Below, piece after piece: positions 25,515 through 38,010 of a stretch of DNA of 64,000 nt (the stretch's first letter is position 1; every line of letters starts with the position of its first letter). The DNA is taken from positions 1,364,001-1,428,000 of the forward strand of contig JALJCO010013654.1 of NCBI GenBank assembly GCA_023101725.1, given 5' to 3'. The stretch is from Atherinomorus stipes. Taxonomy: Eukaryota > Chordata > Actinopteri > Atheriniformes > Atherinidae. The translations under genes and the position numbers were made by a program. The notes beneath the pieces were generated by a model that saw nothing but the letters and a program-made list of their open reading frames with translations, had not been told where the DNA came from and ran no database searches.

Positions 25515-26683
25515 CTATATTTTAGACACCTAAAATCCCATTAGAGAATCTGGGTCAGTAACCCATTCAGTCATGTAATGTGCCTAGACACTATCCAGAT
25601 GTGTAGCATTTGGAAGGAGGCGAAGATACTCTCTTTCCTCTTCAACATTTTGCTTTATTGTTGCATTTTACATGGGGCACTTTACAGAAAAGCGGTGCAC
25701 TGATGTGCAAGCCATGTGTCTGTCTCACTGTTTTCACTGCAGTTTTATATGCAGTGGGACTTTTATCTGGGACTTATCAGCTTTTGTACTTAACCTTTCT
25801 TCATTGCACTGATGTCCGTGAAAGTCTTGAATTCTTGGCTGTATCCACAAACCCTCTGAGAATGCCTTCAGAGAGCTCCTACAATAGCCATTAAAAATCC
25901 CAGCAAGGACTTCTTTCTATTGAGGGATATGAAAATACTCAACTCAAGGAAGGAACAGTTTTTTTTTTTTCCCTCACTGAGGACATTTGAATGACCGTGT
26001 TTAACAGAATGATGCATTCATTTTAAAGTAGTTATTAGTTCAAATATAAAAGACAAGTGAAATATATCAGATTAACGCCCGACGAGGTGTCCATTGTCAG
26101 AAATAAATGGATGTCATGGAGGACTTGCTGCACAAAGTCCATTCATTTCTGATATGAACACCTCAAAGGGCATTATCCCGCTTACATCATGGTCACGTAC
26201 AAATGAAATAAATATTAAGTCAGTAATGAGTATGTTAATGTTTTTTATTGTTAAAATTTCAAGTTTTTTACAAAAAGCAGCTGAGCGGACTATTTGATAT
26301 CTCTTGCTGTGACATACTACCAGCCAGCTCCACAGAACCTGCAGCTGATGGAAGCCTACAGGTTGCTTTTACAGCAATGCCCCGTCATAGTCATGATCCA
26401 GTGTGTCTTCCGCCAGGCGTCTGAGAGTCGACCCACAGCTGAGCTCCGGAGGCTGTGGTTCATGTAAATCCGCAACAGACATACCTTAAAGAAACAATAA
26501 CTCGTGTTTTGTGTACTGTCTTGTTGTTGTGATAAGTAAACTGTGAAAAGGGAATGTTTACTGTAGCCTATGTATGTTCTGATATTCTGATGCTACAGTT
26601 ACCAACTAGGGTTTGAGCCAGCGCATCTAGACCAATTGGGCTATTTTGTTGGAATTTCTTTTCTGGATGTCCTATATCAGTGT

Positions 26684-26840
26684 GGCAGGACAAGGGAGGG
26701 CCCGGGCGGGATTCGATCCCCAGACTCCCGGGTGAGAGTTATGCGCGCTAACCAGTCAGCCAAAGGTACACCCTCTTGGCCAAGTAGCCAGGGAACATGA
26801 ACACTCAGAGGCATAGCGACAGGACCATCAACTGCCACAT
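26684..26840 (-). mobile_element. tRNA-derived SINE, minus strand, copy 1
   Basis: Read on the minus strand, it starts near 26,765 with an A-box-like TGGCTGACTGGTTAGCGCG and a B-box GGGATCGAATCCC (near 26,708-26,720), with spacing like a tRNA gene. The similar copy at 29034-29170 shares both the tRNA-like part and the adjoining GGCCAAGTAGCCAG segment. Confidence 0.65.
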
Positions 26841-26842
26841 CG

Positions 26843-27468
26843 GCCACGTTTACATGGAGACTTTTTTCCCTTTCGGATTGAAATCATTCTGATTGAGGAT
26901 TTTAGGGCAGCTGTTTACATGGGAACTAATACATTCGGATCTGGCGTGTACATGCGCCAATATTCATTCAGAATAATCCTGCCTGACATGCGCAGAATGA
27001 TGTAAATCACGTTATTTATTAAAGACGGAGGTCTACAAACAGCTGATCATCACAGTCGTTGTGGTTTCTGCAGGACGTTAATGAAGCAGCAGCTGATCCT
27101 CATGCGCTCCTACTGGAAACAACCAAGAGGAAAAGCTGTAGAGACAGAGTTTGAGTAAAAAACAAACTTTTTCGCTGTCCAGGGAATTAAGTCGTTCACA
27201 GCCATCTGTCAAAGTGAGGAAACGTCACTTGTTTCACGTTGACGTCTCATCGAAGCATGCGCTGTAAGAGCGCAACCTCACAACTTTCCGGTTCAGCGTT
27301 TACATGACACCCCTTTCGGTTTGGGGAAAGGAATATTCTACCCCTGTGAAACCGAAAGAAAATTCATTCGGTTTGGCGCTTTTCATTCGGAAAGCATGGA
27401 TCATTTTCATTCCGAAATAGCTTTTAAACCGAAAGCAATCGGTCTATTTGGGTCCATGTAAACGCAGC
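26843..27468. mobile_element. CGTTTACATGG-ended MITE
   Basis: The left end has CGTTTACATGGAGAC and the right end is the inverse of GCGTTTACATGGACCC. The interior carries several TTTCGGTTT or ATTCGG words in both orientations and another GCGTTTACATGACACC near 27,296. No reading frame is worth noting. Confidence 0.65.
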
Positions 27469-27471
27469 TAC

Positions 27472-27687
27472 TGTTTCCCAATCCTGGTCCTCAAGGACCC
27501 CTGCCCTGCTGGTTTTCAAGATGTTCCTACTTTAACACACCTGACTCAGATAAAAGGCTCGTTAGCAGGCTTGCAGAGAACTTGATGACCAGTTCAGTTG
27601 ATTTTGAATCAGATGTAGCGGAGTTGGAAACCTGGAATAGCCTACATGCAGGGCAGGGGTCCCAGAGGACCAGGATTGGGGAAACCC
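27472..27687. mobile_element. Palindromic about 200-bp MITE, copy 2
   Basis: It begins TGTTTCCCAATCCTGGTCCT and ends GGACCAGGATTGGGGAAAC. It is colinear with the copy at 19180-19380 and abuts the end of the CGTTTACATGG element. Confidence 0.85.
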
Positions 27688-27750
27688 TGGGTCCTATATT
27701 ACTTTTTAGCAGTGACCCTGCAGCCAATCAGAATAGAGTATTCACCTAGA

Positions 27751-27941
27751 CCAGATATCGCCAAATCAGGAGCTCTTGGGTCAGTGTCCAGAGGCTTTTC
27801 ACTGTGTTCTTGAGTGAGCACACCTGACTCAAATTAGTGAGTCATTGTGAGGAACTTCAATTTGAGTCAGGTGTGCTGGAGCAGGGAAATGTTGAAAACC
27901 TTCCAGACACTGGCCCAAGAGGTTTGGATTTTGTGATCCAT
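27751..27941. mobile_element. hAT-type palindromic MITE
   Basis: Flanking CACCTAGA (27743-27750) and GACCTAGA (27942-27949) match at 7 of 8 positions, as expected for hAT target duplications. The interior has inverted CACACCTGACTCAAAT and ATTTGAGTCAGGTGTG segments. Confidence 0.75.
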
Positions 27942-28439
27942 GACCTAGAACATTGTAGAAGCTGATGTAATAAAATAATTTAGTGTCTAATTACACATAG
28001 TGTTGCTATGACTACTGTTTTTATGTAATACAGTATACATCTGATGGGTAAGTCAACTTTTGATGATAATCTAAATGTTGGAGTGAAGATAAAATGTAGC
28101 ATACTTTCATGCAGATTTTTCTTTCATGTCTTTTCCCTTACCTGCAGATCATTTTTGTTTTATAACACGGCTCGCTTTCATATTGGCCAGACTGCATAAA
28201 TAAAGCAATATTTGTCTAAATATACTGTCTACTGTACACCAGTGGAAAAGAAAGCCTGATGAAATTAGCTTGATTAAATGAGGACTGTGAAGTCCTTTTG
28301 TTGTTTGTTTGTTTTTTTTTTTTATCGGCTGAATATTTGTTTTGCAATCATGTTGATTTGGGGCACAATTTTGTTGTTTGTGAGATATTAGCACATGTGA
28401 TGAGATCAACCACAAACATCATCCCTGAAGGATCTAATC

Positions 28440-29000
28440 TGCAGTGTTCCATTAACTCACTGTCGATCGGCTTTTAGCAAATGTTTGTTCTCTTTCTGTT
28501 TCAGTCATTTTCACCTCTGCTTAAGTAACTCTTAATCCGCTTAAAAGCCCTCATCTGCACTCCTTGCAGAGGCTTGATACCCAGCCCCTCCATTCCACAT
28601 GCTAAGGTGTTCTTGGGCAAGCTAATCCCCAAATTGCCCCCAAATGTATCACAAATGGCACGTGAGCACTATATTAAACATTTTTCCTTACCATCTCTAC
28701 CATTAGATGCTTTCAGGCTGCAGGAACGTTTTCATATTTCTTATTACTTTCAAAGGCCAGTTCACCTCATCTTTGCGTCAATATCACAAAGTTTAATGAG
28801 AGTATATGATGCAATGAAAATGCAATGTGAATTTAACTTTCCTCCAGAGCAAAACCTGCCAGAGAAAAAGCTTTTAATCATATGTCATCCTTCAGTGAGC
28901 GCCCCAGCTGTTTGGGCCAAACGGGCTTTTCAGAAATTGTCCACAGTCAGAATGAATGTTTCAATGGTTTCATCCAGATTGTGTGTGATTACATATGTTT
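28440..29000. promoter_or_regulatory. Candidate conserved non-coding element (overlaps a 150-codon frame)
   Basis: Non-repetitive stretch with CTTAAGTAACTC, TTTAATGAGAG and CAAATGGCACGTGAGC (E-box CACGTG). A + strand frame of 150 codons (28574-29026) runs through it but ends in a poly-T tract and has no recognised domain, so a non-coding reading is preferred. Confidence 0.3.
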
Positions 29001-29033
29001 ATTTAAGTCTTTTTTTTTTTTTTTAACAAATCA

Positions 29034-29170
29034 TTGTAGCAGAACGACAGAGGGCCAAGGAGAGGTTTGAGCCCTGGTCTCCCAGAGTCATACGCACTAA
29101 CCATTTAGCCCAAGGGATATCCCTGTGGCCAAGTAGCCAGAGCACAGAATCAGTTGCATCGTGACAGGAC
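29034..29170 (-). mobile_element. tRNA-derived SINE, minus strand, copy 2
   Basis: This diverged relative of the 26.7-kb copy has a minus-strand A-box-like GGGCTAAATGGTTAGTGCG (29094-29112) and B-box-like GGGCTCAAACC (29063-29073). It shares GGCCAAGTAGCCAG and GACAGGACC with copy 1. Confidence 0.6.
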
Positions 29171-29484
29171 CCCACACTGTCAGACAGTATATCGAGGGCT
29201 GGATCTATTAAGACCCAAATTTGCGTGTCGTAATTTGCTCGTGCAATCTAGAATTTTGCCCATGGGGCTGAACCACGGTTTGGATTGTTAACCGGTTTTG
29301 TTTGGAAACCGATTCTGAGTCAAACAAGTCTTTGGAATCGCTAACAAAAACTTTTTAAGATTCCTTTATCGATTCTTCCTGGGCTGCGCTGCCACTGTAA
29401 ACAAATTTACCCCACTTGCAAATTTGCATGACATCTCACACACAAGCTGCTACAGAGCAAAGGTGAGTTGAGCTGCAACATGCG

Positions 29485-29580
29485 ATGGGCTGTGGAGAAA
29501 TGTCCCAGCAAAAACGATCCAAAATCTGGCTGCATTTTACAATGAAAGACAACACCTCAGGGATTATCCCCTGTATAGCC
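29485..29580 (+). pseudogene. Fragment of a hAT-type BED-finger transposase
   Basis: The frame from ATG 29485 includes KRSKIWLHFTMKD, matching the start of BED fingers (aromatic residues Trp and Phe, then the Cys/His region). Only one of the expected zinc cysteines follows, and no catalytic domain is present. It reads as a decayed 5' piece of a transposase, consistent with the surrounding hAT-like termini. Confidence 0.5.
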
Positions 29581-29868
29581 GTAACAGGGATCAGTGCGCC
29601 AAAGACACAACTAATACAACTAATAATAATACAATTATTACGTCCAAGCAATTGGCCACACAACACGGCATTATACTCGAGCAATGCTGCGTGTTTGGCG
29701 CGGGTAAAATTAAACAACTCGCTAACGTCGTGTGATAATGATAAAAAGAGATAAATTTTGCGCCACTACTCGGAATTTCTGTCAGCACTTGTGCTTTTTG
29801 CATTTATCCATGCAAAGCCATTTAACTTGTGGACTCTTCTTTATTTGTTTATTCTCAGCAATGAATAG

Positions 29869-30396
29869 TTAAAGGGACTTGAGGCAAGATTAAGAAACGA
29901 AACTTGTGACTGCCGCGACTGGCGCTTCAGGTAACTGCAGCCACGAGCCAAGCCGTCACGGGAGCGTAAACAAACTGAAGCTATAATGTTATTTACTCAT
30001 CTTTCTCTCCGAAGTTATACTTTGTAGTGGTCTTTCAGTTGATCTGGATCGTTTGCTGACGGCAAGATGTAAACCAGTAACAATCGCGGGTGTTTTGCAG
30101 TGTTTGAATTCGGTAAAGAAACGCAAGGAAACATCACCGGAGGTAGAGAGTATCAAAACAGCGGATGGGACAGATCAAGCGTCATGATAAGACTGTCCTC
30201 ATGGCAGAGCTGGAAAACCATAATGTTCGGACACCGAATTGGAGCGCATTTTGCAGCACACAGCCTGTTCACGGCAACAGAGAGAAACATGGCTGGCAAC
30301 GTTATTTTTGGTATTTAGCGCTTCATCACCCATTTGTATGAAAAAAAGGGACATTCGTGTTTGTTTTTTTTAAATTCCTGCCTCAAGTCCCTTTAA
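29869..30396. mobile_element. TTAA-ended MITE, family 3
   Basis: The terminal inverted repeats are TTAAAGGGACTTGAGGCA and the inverse of TGCCTCAAGTCCCTTTAA. It sits inside the larger remnant at 29194-30590. Positions 30066-30208 are homologous to the interior of the family 4 element at 56655-57130, although the termini differ. It carries a decayed form of the same reading frame, with ATG replaced by TTG and a frame break. Confidence 0.8.
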
Positions 30397-31719
30397 GATT
30401 TATGAACCTGGGTTTTATTTTAATAATCCAGGTTGTATTCTGTTCTGTATTCAAGTACTACTTATTTTTCAGCATATTTGGGAATCGAGAGGAGAATCAG
30501 ATCAATAAGCAGGAATCGATAAAGATTCGGAATCACTAAATCCTCATCAATATACATCCCTAATGCAAATCTATGATAGATCCGGCCCAGAACATTTAAT
30601 CTAACTGCAACCAAATTATTATATTACCAGTAAAATATAAAAAAAAAAATATCCTGAACTCAGTATTTTTGAACAGGTTGAGATCCTACCACGTCAGAGA
30701 GGCTTACAGTATATAACATTTGTTGTAATTTACGTGGACAGTGGACTCTTTATTCACATTTTGTCAATGGCAATTAAAACAGTTCTGTGTTTCAGGTCAC
30801 ATAACAATAAAGGTTTTTTTTCTTTTCTTTATTAACTGCAACCCTTGAAAGACTCCTTCTTATTAGGTATGTGTGATTTATTCATAAGAATATGGATCTG
30901 CATAAAGCCACGTCAATGCAGCAGTCTAGCTTGCAGAGCTCAATAACTGGTCGATGACCAGCGTGCTTACAAGGGAATTATTCATCATTCTTTTGACTGT
31001 TTGACCACCGTCATGTCAGTGGATATCAATATTAAGCTTCAGTTCCCGCTCTTATTAAGGTGAATATAGTAGATGAGCTGTCATTATGTTGATAGTTACT
31101 TGATGCCCTGAGCAGATTTTCCTGGTCATAAGGTTGGTTTAATCAATGACTTTGTCCTGTGGGAGCATAGACAGTCTGTCCAAAGAAAAGTAAAAAACAT
31201 ACATGATTACAAATATCAATAAAAATCTAATTTAAAGCACAACCAATTAATAATTAAAGTGCCTGTGTGTAACACTTAGGGGTATCTACAGGCAGAAATG
31301 TAATATAATATTTATAACTGTTTTCATTAGTGTAGCATTGTGTAAAAATAAGAATTGCTGTGTTTTTATTACAGTAGAATGAACTGTTTATATCTGCAGA
31401 TGGTGCGGGACCAAACAGCTGGATGCTCCAACAAATGTGGAGTATTTATCTGTTTTTTTTTTTTCAGAGCATAGTAATGGATTCAGAAACCTTCTCAACA
31501 CCCACATTTCTGTTGGTAAAATGTTCATGCTGGATCCAACCTGGCCTTCCTCCCATCATACTGTCAGGCCACTCAAATATAATCTAGATATCTTATTCCT
31601 CTTCTTCGGTGCATGGCATACATATTTAAAAACAGCCATAAGGAGCATGGTGGGGCTACAATCACAGTGCTGTCCCAATCTAAACTAAGCATCATTGTTA
31701 ACCAAGATGTGAAAAGCAG

Positions 31720-32040
31720 GCATCCTCATTGGGTCTCGTAGATCTCCAGCAGCCAATGTGGCCCCTTGGATCCGGCACCAGCTCTGTGATTTAGATGAGA
31801 CCATAAAATTCTAAATGGAGATGGGAGGCTAGTTGCTTAATTGACCTTTATTGGGATTTCTGCTTCATTTGAAGACTGGATATTAAATTAACATGATAAT
31901 TCAGGCCCAGCATGTTAATGCCACTATTGCTCCCCCTCGGCCTCCACATTTTAATATCACCCTGTAACTTTTATGGCTTCCATTGATTTAACACTGCTTT
32001 TTATTAACTGCCCTTAATTTTCCATATTGGCACACACTTA
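31720..32040. promoter_or_regulatory. Candidate conserved non-coding element
   Basis: Contains GCTTAATTGACC, ATTAAATTAACATGATAATT and GCATGTTAATGCC, then TTATTAACTGCCCTTAATTT. It is dense in TAAT cores and free of repeats. Confidence 0.4.
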
Positions 32041-33779
32041 AACAAAGAAGGTTTTATTCCAATTGAGCAGTGCACTGTTCCAGGATTGAGGGTTTATGAG
32101 GCCATTTCTATTAAAAACCTCCCCTATTCTCACTGTGACATATACAGGCTGTAACATGGAGATGAAATCTAATATGTATAGCAGAGCCCTGGGATTTGTT
32201 ATTGGGACAGTGGCTGCAGGAGTCCTGACTGTCAGAGAAGTGGTGGTAATAGTGTTTTTTATCTGAACTCTGGCAGTATTTAGAACAGAATAATAAGAAT
32301 AAGCCATTTTCCATTTCATAATTTATTTTAAAAGTGTAAAAAATGTTAAATATATTCAAATATCATCCTTACACTACAACAAATGAGTAGCAGCCACTCA
32401 CATCCTCAGAGGTTTATAAATACTATCGCCACTGTGAAAGAGTAAAGCTACTGTTAACTGTTTTTAGGTTGTTTTCTTGGGTTGCTAGAACAATTTTAGC
32501 TCATAGAACCTTCAAATATATCAAGACCCTCAGCAAAAGTTGGTAAAAGCGACAGTAAAACAGCTCACCTATATGCAGTTCACTTATTAGGCTGACTTGT
32601 GTTTCTAATGCTTAATTTTGACTGTCATCTACATGCCTTATACAAGGAAGCAGAGAGAGTGTGCTACTGTCCCCTTGTGGTGGTAATGTGAATTTCTTAA
32701 AGGTAATGACAGATCGTCTGCATCTGGAGGCAATGGAGGAGGACAGAATCTTGATTTCAAGGACAGCCGACTGAAATGAAGAAAGATCAAAGCCTGGGGA
32801 ATGACATCTGATGGTGGAAAATGTGATCATTGTGGTGGCTTACGGTAGAAAAGTCTGAACATCCACAGAACAACAGTATAACATTCACTTGAGGGTTTCA
32901 TTACTGCACCGCCATTGTCAGTTTATTAAAGATACAGTCATGTTCAGTGCAACAATTATGCATCAAATTCTAACTTCTTAAAGATAAAAAGATTTTATTT
33001 TCATATAAAGAGATTCTGAGAGGACAACTAATTTTAGAGGATGCCGTTTTGAGGCTTTGAATTTGTATAGTGATATAATTATGGATGTTCCTTTTATATC
33101 ATCCACACAATTTATATAACTACCGTAAAGGTTGGACACGTTTATGTCTCGAGGCAAAAAAAACATCAGACCAAAACATCTGACAACTAAAAAGAATACA
33201 ACTTTCCACAAAATGCACACAGGTAATTACAAAGTACAATACAGCAGCTTTATAGTGCAGAAACCCACAACAAAAATACATGAATCAACAAAAGCAAGAA
33301 GAGAAAAATGATTCCTAAAGCAACAGAGTATGAAATAGTATGTTATAAAGAAAACATCAAAGACACAGTGTTTCAGAAAACTCCACATTAAAACTCAAAC
33401 GACAAAACACCAATAAAATGGCAAGAGACGAGATTGAAAACACATTTCATCGAAATAATACAGAAAACTGTATTTCACAAAGTAAATCACAGTTTTCTAA
33501 AGCACTGCATTATACGGCAACAATATATGCAGCAATGTTATAATTTCTCTGCTGATTTGTTTCTTATATGCATTTCATTTTTACGTTGATAAATTTGTTG
33601 TATTTTCCTTTTTGTCATTTGTTGCCGCTTTTCAGAATGACAGAAAATCTTGTTAATGAAAGTGTCCTGCATGTGTACGTGAAAGATGGCTTGTGATTGA
33701 CTGGGAGAGAGCACGGACAACTCTATACATGCAGTCTCACAAAAAGCCAATAACCCAGCAGCACATTAGAGGTGAATTG

Positions 33780-34300
33780 CTTCCTGGATGCAGGCTCTTT
33801 TTCCCTCTCCTAAGTGGACACATTACCATTTGACTGTCACAAAAAAAAAAAAAAAATCTAAAAAAAGAGAAGCCAAAGAATATGAATATGCGTTTACATC
33901 TGCCTTCCATTAATATGCATGCCTGAGTCCACATCTCAACACAAAGCCAATTTTCTGGCCATCTGTGGGATGGCTGGCAGAGGTAATGAATATTCTTTAT
34001 GAATATGTTTTATTTTGTGAGGTGGCGATACATCATGAGCACGCCGTTATCCTTCCCTCCTCTAACTCCTTCTCTGCCTCTCTGAGGTGTTGGAAACCGT
34101 CACTGCACAACTTGATGAGTTTAATTAGACTGAAAAGAGGGGGGGGGGTGGATGCTTACATGGATGGACAGATGGAGAGAAGGCTGGGCGGAAAGAATGA
34201 AAAATACATTTTATTGCATATTCTCCCTCTTCCTCTAATAGGAGCCTTAATAAACCACACACCTGCTCTGAATGGAGATGCTGGAGAGAGAAATATGGTT
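33780..34300. promoter_or_regulatory. Candidate conserved non-coding element
   Basis: Includes CATTAATATGCATGCC, GTAATGAATATTC, GAGTTTAATTAGACTG and later TCCTCTAATAGGAGC, in largely non-repetitive sequence. A 164-codon frame over 33965-34459 has no domain signature. Confidence 0.3.
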
Positions 34301-34689
34301 GAAGCTAATAGCTATCATGACTTCTGCAGTAACTGCTCTGCAGCCCTCATGTTCACCTATTTCCTTTTTTTTTCCCAAAGTTATAAAGAGCGACATCTTC
34401 CCCAAACTTATTGGTTTCTGTTTGACTGGATAGACAAGTGTTTACTTTTACAAGGTTAGGTTCAAATACCCAAAATGTCTTTAAATTTTCTAAGACCCAT
34501 CAAATGCGTGTGTATTATTATGAGATAATGAAATAACATTTTACTCCAATGAAACAGTGCATCTATTTAATAATTCTCAAACATACACTGAATTGAAGTG
34601 CGTTGCCTAATTATATGGGGCATACATTTTAAGATGACTGCTTAACCAGTAGGGATAGGGAGGTGGATTGTAGGATATCTCAGCCCGTA

Positions 34690-35060
34690 GGCAACTTTAT
34701 ATGTCACGTTGATGATTTAGACATCAGTGACAGTATTACTGTTGCTCTCCTGTCTCTGGGGGTTTGGCACAGTCCATTGGCAAGTCGTGTCCTTTAATGA
34801 TTTATGATTGAAGTTCGCTCGTGAAGTCCCCAGAGGATCCCCCAGAGCGAGAGGCGCAGGGAGTGACCAGTTTTATGGCAGTACTGGGAATCAATTATGC
34901 TAATGGTGGCTAATGAATGCACTTGAGGGAACTGCTCCCCAGCACTCAAGGGCCATTTTTCCATTTGCATATTGATGGCAGAAGGACAGTGGCCACTTTC
35001 ATCCGGTTGTGATGAAGCACTGCAGAAATGGGTGTCTGAGTGTTCTTTTTATTCTTGCTG
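34690..35060. promoter_or_regulatory. Candidate conserved non-coding element
   Basis: Contains CCTTTAATGATTTATGATTG, ATCAATTATGCTAATGG, GGCTAATGAATGC and CATTTGCATATTGATGG (octamer inverse ATTTGCAT). These are combined homeodomain and POU-type sites in unique sequence. Confidence 0.4.
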
Positions 35061-36245
35061 TACTTCACTTTCTTCTTTTTTATTTAAAGGGAAGGTTGGT
35101 AAAATTGTTGTGAGAAAGGTGCTGTATACAACAGCCCTAGATCTAAAAGTTTTCCAGTTATTTTGAGAAGATTTTTTTGTTCAAGTCTTATAATTGATTG
35201 TGTGGGTTTACCAGATTTAATTCATATGATTAATATAAAATAAAAGGACACAATCTTTTCCCCTAAATGAAAACCATCCAATGTTTTTCTCTCAGTTAAG
35301 CCTCTCCCTCTTCTGAGGTAGTCTGAAGTCATTCTCATTTGAGGTCTTTTTGTGGTGTGGGGGTCAGAAGTCCTGGAAGTGCTCCAGTCTTCCCTCAACA
35401 AATAGACACTATAAAGAGCAGTAATGGTGAGACCTTTTACTACTACTAAAATTAACATGCATTAAAGCCATCTGTTTGCAAAGATAAATGTCTGACTACA
35501 CTCTTCCTCACTTCACTGAAATGCATTAAGGTGAATAATGCCAGACCAAGGGAGAAATCATTACGTCTGATCCGTCTAAGTCAAGTAAAGAAGGCTATGA
35601 ATATGAAAGAGCTATGAATAAGTTATGTAATGGTGGTGATAAAAGGGTTGCTTTTTCCAGACATCAAGCGGGGTTAGCTTACTCATTCAATAAGTTGTGA
35701 TTGGCTGCATACGCTGGGAAAAATTCTGGATATTTCTAACTTTTTGCTGGATTAAAAGATAGTTAATAAAATCCTGAGCTGATTGAACTTTTTCTGAACT
35801 CTTACAAAAAAATCAACTGTGAGGTTGGGTTAGAGTTGTTGACTTTCCCAGTGTGAACTGAAATTGCGAAATGGGAACTTTACTAGTCCCAATTTGTAGT
35901 CTCCAAACTGGTTTGAACTCTGGCCTTGGGCTCTTTGCTGCAAGTCACCCCGTCTTTCTCACGGTCTTTCATATCTTTTTCCCCCTCAAAACATGAAAGA
36001 AGTTTTAAATTTGCATATCTAAAAAACTCAAAGATTGAAGGTAGAAAATGCATTAATTTATAAGAATTCTTTAAATAAAATCAATCAGTGGGGAAGCGAT
36101 TTTTTTTTGTCATTATGGTAAGATGAAATGTCAACAGCAAATATTTCCAGATTAAAGTCGGCTTTAAAAATTGTTCTGCTTATGTTAAAGATAAAACTGT
36201 CTTGTGGATTTGCATAAAACCTGTCTTATTCAAATTCCTAGGAAT

Positions 36246-36275
36246 GAGAAGAAGAAGAAGAAGAAGAAGAAGAAA
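36246..36275. repeat. (GAA)n microsatellite
   Basis: About nine GAA units lie on the + strand. Confidence 0.9.
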
Positions 36276-36475
36276 ACTCATTTTGTGAAGAGCCAAGTTA
36301 AGGAATTAATGCAACGGATGATTCTTGACACTGCCAAACTTTTCCTTCTTCCATCCTGCACCACAACTTAGTCCTCAGGTTAAAGTGACAAAATGATTGT
36401 TTTTCCTTTGCAATATGTAATCCAAGGTGTTTGGTTTGGATACAACCATTACAGTCCTACTGTATTTGTTTTAGT

Positions 36476-36508
36476 TTTTTTTTTCTTTCTTTCTTTCTTT
36501 TTAAAAAA
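36476..36508. repeat. T-run and (TTTC)n tract
   Basis: A T run is followed by TTTCTTTCTTTCTTTC and another short T run. Confidence 0.85.
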
Positions 36509-36689
36509 ATTATTCTTTATCCAGGTACTCTGATGTAGGAGCTGTCAATCTGCCCTGTCCAGGGAAATCCCCCTGGACCAAGAGCAGCTAAAAATAGAGA
36601 GTTTGTTTTTGTTTTTTGTTTTTGTTAACTCATTTATTTTCTAAAAATTATTTATGCTCCCGTGGGTGTGATAAGCATCCTGCAGCACA

Positions 36690-36860
36690 TTTTCTTTGCT
36701 ACTTTATGTAAGCTTGGATGTGGCCTTAATTCTTCTGTGTTCATTAATCATCTCTCCACCCCTCACATTGATTTGGTGTCCATGTATGCGGGACTGCATG
36801 TTAATTAGTTCCACCTCCAGCAGCAAAACACATGATGATGCTCACACATACAAACACACT
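36690..36860. promoter_or_regulatory. Candidate conserved non-coding element
   Basis: GGCCTTAATTC, TTCATTAATCATC and GCATGTTAATTAGTTCC lie within 120 bp of unique sequence. Confidence 0.35.
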
Positions 36861-37554
36861 GATGCTTATGTATCATTTATTTAATGGCATCATTAATAGT
36901 AGTTTAAGACTCAAAAGCCAAATAACCTCTTTTACTTAAAAAAAAACTTTTTAAAGACATTTTGGCCATATATGAATTATTGATAGACTATTCCAGAAGG
37001 ATTTTTTTTTTATTATTTCTAATGGAGCTTTTTTATATTGCTATTTCAGTACTTATACTTACCTGAATACTTCTTCCGCCACTCACAACATACAACTATT
37101 TGTGAAGTTAGTTGTATGCCATTTTTCTTCCCTAACAAACATAACTTGTCATTTTAATCCCTCAGAGCAGATGAGATCATATTTCTCCAGTTGTAGCTTC
37201 TCCTCATTTTCTCCATGTAAATTAGAATGTAAAAATGTTCTTCTCATATACATATAAAGCTCTTCATGATCAAGTTTATATAAAAATCTCATAGTTCCAA
37301 ATATTCCCAACACAGCACTTTTCTCTCAGACTGCAGGTTTATTTGGTTCCTAAAGTCTAGGAGTCGGTTGGGAGGCAGAGCCTTTCACTATCAGGGTCCC
37401 AGTTTGGGTTTGGGAAGCAGACATCCCTATTTTAGCTTTAAGACCTTCCTTTTTGATCAATCTAATAGCTGGGATAGATACCCATCCCTAAATTATGCTA
37501 CCATGGAGTGACCTCTTATACACACTGAGTACTTCTTACCTTTTTTATCTCTTT

Positions 37555-37938
37555 TTTCTTTTTTTTACAAATATATTTTAAAAGAAAGGAAAAAAATAAA
37601 TGGGTTTTTTCTCTCAGCAGAGGTTCCCGGGGAAAAGGGGGGGGGTGGTGGTTTTTTTTCTCTTCTCCCCCCAACCAAAGGGAGGGGGAGGCGGGCCGTC
37701 CTCCGCGGGGGGGGGGCGGAGATATTTTTTCTCCCCCCCCTCTCTGCCTGTGCTGGGAGGGGGGGGGGGGGAGGAGAAAAGAAAAGAAGGAAGAGATGTA
37801 ATAATAAGTAAAGAAGAAATTAAAAAATAAAAATAGGAGGAGGTGATTGGTAAATATAAAAAGATAGGATGAAGGGGGAGGGGAAGGGAGGAAGAAAAAA
37901 AAAAAAAAATAAAAAAAAAACGAGGAGAAGGAAGAAAG

Positions 37939-37995
<57 letters not shown>

Positions 37996-38010
37996 AAAAA
38001 AAAAAAAATA
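37555..38010. other. Homopolymer-saturated block, probable assembly or sequencing artefact
   Basis: Within 450 bp there are seven or more runs of G, C or T of 6-12 bases, then purine-only sequence, then about 70 nearly uninterrupted A residues (37939-38008). Neighbouring DNA is ordinary. Frames rich in Phe, Pro or Lys through it are meaningless. A purine-rich low-complexity locus with poor read quality is the simplest explanation. Confidence 0.6.

Larger units (their letters stand above)
21683..26683. other. Intergenic, no gene seen
   Basis: Unique sequence with GT microsatellites (25.1, 25.5 kb), CA/TG-rich DNA at 22970-23160 and 23880-23930, and two enhancer-like blocks listed separately. 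Confidence 0.6.
29194..30590. mobile_element. Composite transposon remnant with nested hAT-like fragment
   Basis: The outer ends GGGCTGGATCTAT (from about 29,197) and ATAGATCCGGCCC (to about 30,588) face each other as inverted repeats. Between them lies an inserted element whose right end is the inverse of TTAGGGATGTATATTGATGA. It contains a BED-finger-like transposase piece (29485-29560) and the family 3 MITE at 29869-30396. At least three insertion layers are implied. Confidence 0.55.
30591..37554. other. Intergenic, no gene seen; richest in enhancer-like blocks
   Basis: Few mobile elements and several TAAT-dense unique blocks (listed separately). An A-rich stretch at 33220-33500 repeats AACACA/TTTCA-type words. 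Confidence 0.6.

Noticed and set aside
26684..26765. Functional tRNA gene on the minus strand
   Set aside because: A- and B-box words are present, but no clear closed acceptor stem was found, and a diverged second copy with the same flank shows it is a SINE.
28574..29026. 150-codon frame on the plus strand
   Set aside because: Runs into a poly-T tract, giving a Phe-run end, and shows no recognisable domain; better explained as unique non-coding DNA.
33965..34459. 164-codon frame on the plus strand
   Set aside because: No domain, passes through a G run of uncertain length, and sits in enhancer-like sequence.
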